NCBI GenBank assembly: GCA_946186125.1
Contig: CAMHLZ010000012.1
Coordinates: forward strand, 1 to 64,000
Direction: 5' to 3'
Length of the DNA stretch: 64,000 bases
DNA from: an uncultured Lachnospira sp.
GTDB lineage: Bacteria > Bacillota > Clostridia > Lachnospirales > Lachnospiraceae
This document shows positions 54,402 to 62,500 of the stretch, piece after piece. The translations under genes were made by a program, and so were the position numbers. Position 1 is the first letter of the stretch; each line of letters opens with the position of its first letter. The notes beneath the pieces are model-generated. The model was not told the origin of the DNA. It made no database searches and saw nothing but the letters and a program-made list of their open reading frames with translations.

Positions 54402-55502
54402 TTATATGTTAATAAACAATTTTGCTGCATCTTCAATTGCCTTAAAATCAGTAGATTCATCGTCTATAAACAGTAAGCAATTCTTTTCATTTAACACATA
54501 TACCGCTGCAGAAACTTCGCCAAAACGATACATTGTAACCTCCGTGTTACCAACATTTATAACTTGTGAATACTCTGCAAGATTCTTGCCCTGTCCGGAT
54601 ATATTTGCTTCACACTGTTGTTTCATTTGCAAAACACCATAAGCATCATCCTTAGCAGTAGCAGCCAATTTATAAACCAAGTCATCCACACTGATAAGTA
54701 CTCGCTTTATACCGGCTTCACCATCTTGATTTTCTTCCTGTGTTCCATCCGAATCATCCATTTCCAACAAATCATAACTGATAATCTTAGCTCCGACAGG
54801 TATCTTCACTCCATTTAATGTATCAGATATCTCATCATAGTAAGGTATATCTTCAAAACTCACATCAATTTTTTCAAAGGAGGAATCAATAAGTTTTGTA
54901 ATAATCCCCTGTTTCACTTCCACTTTGAAACTATAGCGTATTCCTGCTTCTTTACTAAACATGGCAAATGAAATATCCTCATCAGTTAAATCCGTCTGTT
55001 TTAAAACACTTCCTGTCTCCTGTGATATAGTATCATCAGTTCCTTCTTCCTGTGATTCCACACCATAAGCAATACTATACACACATGTCATATTTTTGGA
55101 TTCAACTGTATCTTTATCATATTCCGTCGATTCTTCACCGGTCGTCTCTATCGTCTCCGATACAATCTCATCCCCACTTATATCTTCAGACTCCTCCTTT
55201 TTTTCGTCACCATCCGTTATAACTGATTGAACAGTCAACTTATCTGTTCCCTCCCATGTCCAGTATACATCACTACTGTCATCCATCTTAAGTCTAAATG
55301 TTCCAGCCGAATCAAGTGACATACTTAACGGATAATCAGTATCATCTCCCAAAGTTCCAAGCTCATAAATCTCAACTTCAAAATCCGTCTCATTCTCTTT
55401 ACCTGATTTCTTAGAATCTCCACAGGACGTTACAAGCCCCATAACAAGCGTCAATGAAACAACAGAATAAAGAGACTTCATTATTTTTTTTGTTTTTTCC
55501 AT
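54402..55502 (-). CDS. Hypothetical lipoprotein
   Basis: The N-terminus is a type II signal peptide: basic KTKKIMKS, hydrophobic VVSLTLVMG, lipobox LVTSC with Cys 27. The mature part is acidic (DGDEKKEESEDISGDEIVSETIETTGEES) and ends with a folded region (VYKLAATAKDDAYGVLQMKQQ). I do not recognise a domain. It is anchored to the outer face of the membrane and lies 35 bases upstream of the kinase-like gene on the same strand, so the two may be co-expressed. Confidence 0.75.
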   Translation of the reverse strand: MEKTKKIMKSLYSVVSLTLVMGLVTSCGDSKKSGKENETDFEVEIYELGTLGDDTDYPLSMSLDSAGTFRLKMDDSSDVYWTWEGTDKLTVQSVITDGDEKKEESEDISGDEIVSETIETTGEESTEYDKDTVESKNMTCVYSIAYGVESQEEGTDDTISQETGSVLKQTDLTDEDISFAMFSKEAGIRYSFKVEVKQGIITKLIDSSFEKIDVSFEDIPYYDEISDTLNGVKIPVGAKIISYDLLEMDDSDGTQEENQDGEAGIKRVLISVDDLVYKLAATAKDDAYGVLQMKQQCEANISGQGKNLAEYSQVINVGNTEVTMYRFGEVSAAVYVLNEKNCLLFIDDESTDFKAIEDAAKLFINI

Positions 55503-55545
55503 CGTGTCTCTCTCCTAAAAAATACTTCACTTTGCAACAACTCTC

Positions 55546-56982
55546 CTATGCCGATACAAAATTCGAGCCATACGGATGCATTAATTTTCTTACAGAATTT
55601 CCTTCCACAGATATATTTTCAATGTTTTGCAGGTATGTCGGAATCGTTGTCTTCCTAATACTGATTATATCTCCATTATTAATGACTCTGTATTTTCCAT
55701 TGACATTAACTCCGCTTGCGTAAATTGTTGTATCATAATAGCCTATACTAAGCCTATTTTCAACAGAATTCCTAAAGTTTCCGTCTGAATCATTATAATT
55801 GCTGCCTGTTCTGATATAGCTTCGATTCGGGTTGAGTCCAAAAAACATTTTCGCACCCGACTTATTATCCATCAATGGATGCCAGAAATTTGCTGATATC
55901 GAATTTACAACGCCATAATTAATCAAATTTCCGTAATTCATCGAAATAGTTCTTAAAGCAATCACACCCTTGTTACGGACTATCACGTCTCCTTTTTCGC
56001 AAATCAACTTCCCCTCGTAATATAATGAATCCAAGGGGAATAAAAACCCTCCATCATCAACAATTAAAGTTCCATGATTTGCAATAATTCCATTGCATAT
56101 AAATCTTCCGGATACAATTAATATTGCTCCATCTTCTATCCTTACGGTATTTCCTCTCGGAAGATAAGTAATATCCTTTACGGTCATAACCTCACCCGAC
56201 TTGATGGTATACTCAGTTTTTCCACTTGTAGTGAGAATTGTAGTATTGCTGACCTTTGTCCCCATATACAGACGTATTTTGTTATGATCATCATCATCGC
56301 TTCTGGTATCTATCCCAAACCGATTATCACCGGTAAAATTGCTGCATAAATAAAATTCATTTCCAGTATTTGGAGCATAGAATCCAAATTGTCCATCACC
56401 GTATTCTCTTACCCTGAACATCCAATACACATCATCAGCATCATAGTTTCCTTCATCACTGTGACATCCGTCAAGTGTCTCATACCACCAGTTATCACAA
56501 CCTGATTCAAATGTGTTTTTATCTATATGTTCAATATATCTTCCCTTATCATTTGTTGGCTTAAAGTAATATCTTCCACCATTACCATCATCCCATTTGC
56601 CCATCCAGAAAGACGGAAGCATACCTCTTGTAATGAATCTGTCCTGATCGCCAACAGGCTCTAACACGGTGTACTCCTCAGATTCCCCATTAATCAGCGA
56701 AACATAAAACCCTTTAGAGCGGCTTCCCTCTCTGTTTCCAGTCTCTCCCGGGACAACATAATCTCCAAAAGTCATCAATACAGGAGTATCACTGGTTGGG
56801 AAATCTGATTTATTTCTTAATAACACCCACTCCCAAATCTCAGAAGATGAATTTGAACTTCTTGTAGGAAATGCTTTTGCATCTCCTATGTATACATTAT
56901 TCATCAAATACATTATAGTAACCGTCATCAATAAAAACCTTGCCAGCATCTTCATTTTCAATGCTCTTTTTTTACATCTCAT
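55546..56982 (-). CDS. Hypothetical secreted protein
   Basis: A hydrophobic segment (KMLARFLLMTVTIMYLMNNVYIGDAKA) at the N-terminus is a likely signal peptide with an A-K-A cleavage site. The first half contains Trp- and Tyr-rich segments (WMGKWDDGNGGRYYFKPTNDKGRYIEHID) and the second half short beta repeats (GKTEYTIKSGEVMTVKDITYLPRGNTVRIEDGAILIVSG) like a right-handed beta-helix. The start ATG 56982 fits AGGAGA. I do not recognise the family. Confidence 0.7.
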   Translation of the reverse strand: MRCKKRALKMKMLARFLLMTVTIMYLMNNVYIGDAKAFPTRSSNSSSEIWEWVLLRNKSDFPTSDTPVLMTFGDYVVPGETGNREGSRSKGFYVSLINGESEEYTVLEPVGDQDRFITRGMLPSFWMGKWDDGNGGRYYFKPTNDKGRYIEHIDKNTFESGCDNWWYETLDGCHSDEGNYDADDVYWMFRVREYGDGQFGFYAPNTGNEFYLCSNFTGDNRFGIDTRSDDDDHNKIRLYMGTKVSNTTILTTSGKTEYTIKSGEVMTVKDITYLPRGNTVRIEDGAILIVSGRFICNGIIANHGTLIVDDGGFLFPLDSLYYEGKLICEKGDVIVRNKGVIALRTISMNYGNLINYGVVNSISANFWHPLMDNKSGAKMFFGLNPNRSYIRTGSNYNDSDGNFRNSVENRLSIGYYDTTIYASGVNVNGKYRVINNGDIISIRKTTIPTYLQNIENISVEGNSVRKLMHPYGSNFVSA

Positions 56983-57029
56983 ATTGCTCACTCTCCTTTT
57001 TTATCTGCATAATTATTTAACACATATTC

Positions 57030-57446
57030 TTATATGTTTCCTAAATGTTTTTTTAATGTAAGTATATTGTGACCTTCCCTATATTCATAAGCGATGTCAT
57101 CCATTGATTTTTTAACCATAAATATTCCAAGACCTCCAATCTGTGATTCCTGCGCTTTCTGAACCACATCCGGGTCTTCTTTTGACAGTGGATCATACGG
57201 TACACCACCATCAATAAATGTCAGAACCACGCAAAGTGGTTCATTTTCAATCTCTACACGGATAGTCGCCGGTCCTACCTCGGGATTATAGGCATAATGT
57301 GCTATATTGACAAATATCTCCTCTACTGCAATGTCAATCTGCATCTGCAATTTCATAGAACAATCATATTCCTGCAACTGCTCATCCACGAAAGCAAGAA
57401 CATCATCCAAATTTTCAACTTTTGCTTCTATATCCATCTCTTTCAT
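57030..57446 (-). CDS. RsbW/SpoIIAB-type HATPase (serine kinase/anti-sigma-like)
   Basis: The 138-residue protein has a GHKL ATPase fold of the HATPase_c_2 type: the N box IAVEEIFVNIAHYAY, the G1 box FIDGGVPYDP and the G2 segment QIGGLGIFMVKKSMDDIAY. Such single-domain proteins are anti-sigma factor kinases or act in phosphatase partner-switching modules. No sigma factor or STAS antagonist gene lies next to it, which is unusual. It may regulate the neighbouring surface genes. ATG 57446 is chosen over the ORF-track start; either is possible. Confidence 0.8.
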   Translation of the reverse strand: MKEMDIEAKVENLDDVLAFVDEQLQEYDCSMKLQMQIDIAVEEIFVNIAHYAYNPEVGPATIRVEIENEPLCVVLTFIDGGVPYDPLSKEDPDVVQKAQESQIGGLGIFMVKKSMDDIAYEYREGHNILTLKKHLGNI

Positions 57447-57504
57447 TCTCACACCCATGCTGCCTGGCAACACTTATCCTTTCTGTTTTATTGCTGAACA
57501 CATA

Positions 57505-58599
57505 TTACAACATATTTACCGATACTACAGTGTTGTTTTCTATAACAGATTTTTTTACGTCATTATTTAGTTTCTTATCATTTAACCTCATATACTCATC
57601 AGATGTCGGATTAATGAAACCGTTCCTGTCAGATATATGCAGAGCATGTTGTAATTTACCCTCTTCTGACAGAATGTATATCGGTTTTCCATTCAGCAAT
57701 ACACTCATAATTTCTTTTTTCTCATAATCATTACCATTTTTATCACCGAATCTCACTTGATTTATAGCTGTATAACCCATGTTTTTGAGACTATGTCGAA
57801 CCTGCTCTTTTATATTGTCTTTATAGCTTTCTGAAACTTCACAAATATCATTAAGATAATCCTGTAATTTCTCATCATTTACAGAAAGCGACTTAAGATT
57901 TTCCGGATTCAGCTTCAATAAATCATCTGCATTTATTCTACAATAGTAAGGATTAGCCATAATAGCCGCCCTGCCGGATAAGATTTTATATGGTATCTCA
58001 CTTCTTTTTTGGATAATATTAAATGCTTTTTCTCTCTCTTCTGAAACTACTATTCCTAAATGCTTTGCTTCTTGAACCATCTGACGTAACACTGTACATT
58101 TATATAGTTTTGTTGCAATCTCTCTCCATTCAAGTATCAGCCTTTCATCAGTCTTACCGTAAAAAATATCATGATTAACTTCCAATATAGGATTTGTAAG
58201 TGTATTAAACAGTCTGCTTTTTTCTTTTACACTTCCATTGATAAATGTATCATTTATAATACGGTTTTTTTCTTCAGCTTTCTCCGTACATGAATAATCA
58301 AATAGTGTATTTATTGCTTTATTACCCTCAAGGTCAAACTTTTTTGTCGAGAGTATTTCCGCAACAAGTTCAGCTATATCACTTCTTATTGCATCACTGT
58401 ATATATGTTTTTTATCTTTCTCTGATATGCTGATTTTCTTTTTGACATACTGGAAACTTCCGTTTTCTATCTGCTTCATAAAATCTTTTTCAGACATTTT
58501 CATACTACTCATATCTTTATATATAACTGTTTTTAATTCATTTTTCATCTCATAGTTATAAGTTTTTTTATATTTTAAAACAAGTTCCTCAAACTTCAT
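57505..58599 (-). CDS. Hypothetical protein (364 aa)
   Basis: I do not recognise this protein. It is soluble, without signal peptide or membrane segment, Lys/Glu-rich and mainly helical. The C-terminal third has a short beta-rich stretch (EIMSVLLNGKPIYILSEEGKLQHALHISDRNGFINPTSDEYMRLND). The gene sits 26 bases downstream of the response regulator on the same strand and upstream of the HATPase gene. It may be a regulatory partner, which is inference from context. Confidence 0.65.
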   Translation of the reverse strand: MKFEELVLKYKKTYNYEMKNELKTVIYKDMSSMKMSEKDFMKQIENGSFQYVKKKISISEKDKKHIYSDAIRSDIAELVAEILSTKKFDLEGNKAINTLFDYSCTEKAEEKNRIINDTFINGSVKEKSRLFNTLTNPILEVNHDIFYGKTDERLILEWREIATKLYKCTVLRQMVQEAKHLGIVVSEEREKAFNIIQKRSEIPYKILSGRAAIMANPYYCRINADDLLKLNPENLKSLSVNDEKLQDYLNDICEVSESYKDNIKEQVRHSLKNMGYTAINQVRFGDKNGNDYEKKEIMSVLLNGKPIYILSEEGKLQHALHISDRNGFINPTSDEYMRLNDKKLNNDVKKSVIENNTVVSVNML

Positions 58600-58625
58600 A
58601 ATCAGTTCCTCCTTTCCATATAGAT

Positions 58626-59393
58626 TTAATAATCAGCCCATGAATATTCTACCATGTAGTCATTGTCCCTTGAGTATATTATATCCGCATTCAGACTTAA
58701 AAAGCGAAAATAATCACTCTCTATCATTTGTACGTTGATATTCATACTATTAAAATTTTTATCAACCACATCCTGTACGTTATATTTTTTTAGAGTCTTC
58801 ATCATCGATGAAATAATCTTCTGTATATATGCCTGCTTTTTTTCATCAAATGGTTCATCTTCAAATAATACGGCTGCCATTTCCCTTGTTGTACATGGAT
58901 TGCCATGAAGATGAACCAGATATGCAAATGCCTCTTTTGATTTTGAGCGTTCAAATATCAGTTGTTCTCCCTGTGGTGTCCTGACATCAAATTTTCCAAA
59001 ACATGTAACAACTAGTTTTTTATCTCCTTTATCAATAATCTTATATCTCAAATCCTGTATTTCTTTCCTGACATCATCCACAGTTGCCGGCTTTAAGATG
59101 TATCCACTGGCATGCATATCCATGGCATCCTTGTAATACTCATCATACGCCGTAACAAAAATAATATTTATTTTCGGCTGTATATCTTTTAATTCTCTAG
59201 CTAGTGTTACTCCGTCAATATTCCCCATATGTACATCCAGAAAAGCTATCTCACATGGATTTTCCAGTGCAAATTCCAACAATTTCAAACTGTCATCAAA
59301 CGCACAAATCTCGTCTTCTTTACACACCCTCTTAATTATGTTTACTGTGTCTTTCAGAACTAATTGTTCATCATCTGCTACAATGATTCTCAT
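58626..59393 (-). CDS. Response regulator with SARP-like output domain
   Basis: The receiver domain (residues 1-120) is complete: acidic pocket VADDEQ, phospho-acceptor Asp in AFLDVHMG, FVTAYDEY with the conserved Thr, and the Lys in ILKPATVDD. The output half begins KLVVTCFGKFDVRTPQGEQLIFERSKSKEAFAYLVHL, a winged-helix of the OmpR/SARP type, followed by YIQKIISSMMKTLKKYNV, a part of the BTAD-like region. No histidine kinase is encoded nearby. Its likely targets are the surface-protein genes around it, by position only. Confidence 0.85.
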   Translation of the reverse strand: MRIIVADDEQLVLKDTVNIIKRVCKEDEICAFDDSLKLLEFALENPCEIAFLDVHMGNIDGVTLARELKDIQPKINIIFVTAYDEYYKDAMDMHASGYILKPATVDDVRKEIQDLRYKIIDKGDKKLVVTCFGKFDVRTPQGEQLIFERSKSKEAFAYLVHLHGNPCTTREMAAVLFEDEPFDEKKQAYIQKIISSMMKTLKKYNVQDVVDKNFNSMNINVQMIESDYFRFLSLNADIIYSRDNDYMVEYSWADY

Positions 59394-59466
59394 ATTCTTC
59401 TCCTCGTAATTAACTAAGCAATTTTATTGTATATCGTATATTATGACAAATATATGACAATATATA

Positions 59467-59507
59467 TCAAGGAACTGTTCCTAAACCCATTAAGGACAGT
59501 TCCTTGA
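59467..59507 (-). terminator. Hairpin after the large surface-protein gene
   Basis: TCAAGGAACTGT (59467-59478) and ACAGTTCCTTGA (59496-59507) form a perfect 12-bp stem with a 17-base loop. It lies between the surface-protein stop codon and the response regulator promoter region. The T run is weak. Confidence 0.65.
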
Positions 59508-59527
59508 TTATATGATTTACTACGGTT

Positions 59528-62500
59528 CTAACTAACTTTCACATTAAATACTACAGCATGAGAATAATCGCCTTTTACATATAAACGTATCTTATATATC
59601 GTTCCCGATGCAGCATTCTTCGGTATGGTGAACATACATGCATACCCATCCGTTAGAAACTTATCCGACACATCCTTTTCTGCATCGCCTATAATCTCTG
59701 TAACCGCATAACTCCACCCGCCTTCTTGCGGATTAGATGTTGCAACCTGTAAATTAATTTTTTCTCCCGCTGCCAAATTCAGCTCCTCTTCAGCAGGTGC
59801 TACACCTTTAAAGGCATAAATACCTGCTTTAAGTACCACTTGCAATTTTAGCGGTTCTTCAATTAATACTACAACTTTAATTACAAGCTTAACGTTTTCA
59901 TCCTCATTAGAGATAATTTCTACACGATAAGTAACCTCACCTTGAGTATAGCTGCCCGGTGGTGTAAATGTAGCCTCTGTTTCACTCTTTTTCGCAAAAC
60001 AATTATTACATTTTTCAACATCCGCTCCATTAACTTCTCTGGTTATATCATATTTCCAGCCTAATCCTGATGCATCCATTTGAATATTAAATTTTAAGGA
60101 ATCTCCACCGCTTATGCCAATAGAGGCTGCTTCATCATCACCGCTATATGCAGAAACTGCCAACTGTCTGTCATTCACCGACTGCACAATTGCAGATATC
60201 TCAATGCTCGCATTTATAACTGATAGCACAAACTCCGCTTTTACACTTGCATCACTATCTGAGATAATAGTTATCTTGTACGTATATGAGCTAAACCCGT
60301 ATTTTGTTTCGCTATCATTCGGCACAGTAAAGGTTCCGGTTTTTTCATCCTTCTTTGCAAAGTTACCTGTCACATCAGAAGAAACCGAGCCATTAATTAA
60401 TTTTTGTGCCTGATAACTCCATCCTTTTGATGAGTTTTCTATCTCTACTTCAAAGTCTATAACATCCCCTGATGCAACCGTCAGTGCTGCCTGTTCCCCG
60501 CTTAATGCTTCTTCTGAGTAAGATACATTATTTTTATTGTATTTTATTTCTCCTTCACGCTCATTTATGAGATTCGGAGTGACAGACGCCTTAGCTTTTA
60601 TCGAAACCGGCGAAGCTACTGCTGATACAACCTTAACGGTTGCCATACAGTCTTCATTATCGTTTGATATGATTTCTATACGATAAGTTACCGGTGCTGA
60701 TGTTCTGTTTACCGGTGGTTCAAATGTTGCCTTAAAATCATCCTGCTTTTTAAAGTACTCATCTGCATTTGATACATCTGCTCCATCCGCTTCTCTTACA
60801 ACACGATATTTCCAACCTGCTGTCGAGCCGCTTACACCAATAGTCAGGCTAATATAGCCATCGTTTGCAATACCGATTGATGCCGGCTCACCTGCACTGT
60901 TTGTCTCTGCCACAATTGTATCATCTTCAGAAGATTGAGCTTTTGCTGTAATAAGAATATTCTTTGTACTAATCTTCTTAAATTCCGTCTCTGTAAGCAG
61001 TCTGTTTACTGCTTGTGACATACTCTTAAGTCCGGTAATCTCCTCACCGTAAGTCAGCGCCATTTTTTTCAATCCCCATGTTGCTACATTTGCATCATCT
61101 GAATCATATGGACGTAACGTAACGTTTTCAATCGTTTTAACATCTTTTAACAGGAATCGAACCTTTGCACTTCCACCTTCAGCGAACGTTCCTGTTGCCA
61201 TCAATCCTTCAGCATTTTTTTCATATACCAATGCATCATTGATATCTGTAATCACATATTCCTTATCTTCATTGGTATAATTTTTGTAATCTACCTTCAT
61301 GTAAATTGGTCCGGTATGCCCCGGATTATCAAGCAAATCTGCTGTTGCCGTATCAAATACAAATTCAACCGGAATTATAGTATCTGAAGAACCTGTTTTT
61401 GTACTTGTCACTGACATCGGCATGGCACGGTTTTGTATAACCAGATTATTATCTATACTTGACCATTTATTTAATGTTCTTGTTGTCTCAGTTTCTTCCG
61501 TACCTCCTGTCAGCGTGTATTCTGCAATGGTACCACCCGTAACATTTGCCATCAGACCACCTACGGCCGCTACTCTTATTCCGGTAATCTCCTTCACATA
61601 TTTTTCATTAAAGGTAAAATCTACTGTCTGTCCTGCTTTGATTCTATAGATTTCACTGTCTGACAGATAAACATACGGCGATTCATATACATTACCTATA
61701 GGATCACTTGTTGTCTTATATTGAAGAGCAACCGCAAGGTCATATTTTTCAGGTGTCAATACACCTGTACTTGTCTGTGAACCAAGCTGCAATGTAACGA
61801 CCTGACTTTCACCTGAACTCTTATCCGAGCTGTAAATATCTTCTTTCGAACTATATCTTACATCTACATTGAAATCAACCTTATAGGTATCTATTATTAC
61901 ACCCGATCTTACCCTCTGTATAATAGCATAATCAACCATAACCGGATTATCTGCTTCTCCTGATTTAAGGTAAATAGAAGAAAGCATGTCAAGCTTTGCA
62001 GCTCCAAGTCCCTTATAATAGTATATCTGTTTTGTCACATTATTTTGCATAACCTTGGCATAACGAAGGCGTTGAGGTACCTCCATACTTGTACCGCCTG
62101 CTACTCTGTAATATATAGTCGAATCCATAGTAACTTTACTTAAGTCACCATTTTCGTCTTTCATAAAGACAAATACATTTAATGAATCATTTTCTGACTG
62201 TGGAAGACGTGATATCGAATATGGATTCATATCATCATCATCCGTAATCAAACCACTCATCTCCACATTAAACATGATTTCTTTATGTACATCTGCATTT
62301 TCCACACAGTCCAGTTTTTCAGGCAAACTGTCAGAAGAAGTTGCAATATCCATAATATTTCCATTTAATACATATTCATCATATTCATTAATTGTACGTC
62401 CTTTATCCTCGCCAACCAGTTGAACTGCCATGCTGTTAAGATTCCATGATGAATTACTTCCAACTGCTCTTGCATATATATCCAGAGATGTTATTGAACT

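Noticed and set aside
59394-59527. Small gene between the response regulator and the surface protein
   Set aside because: The gap holds only an AT-rich promoter-like stretch and the hairpin at 59467; no ORF with a ribosome site.
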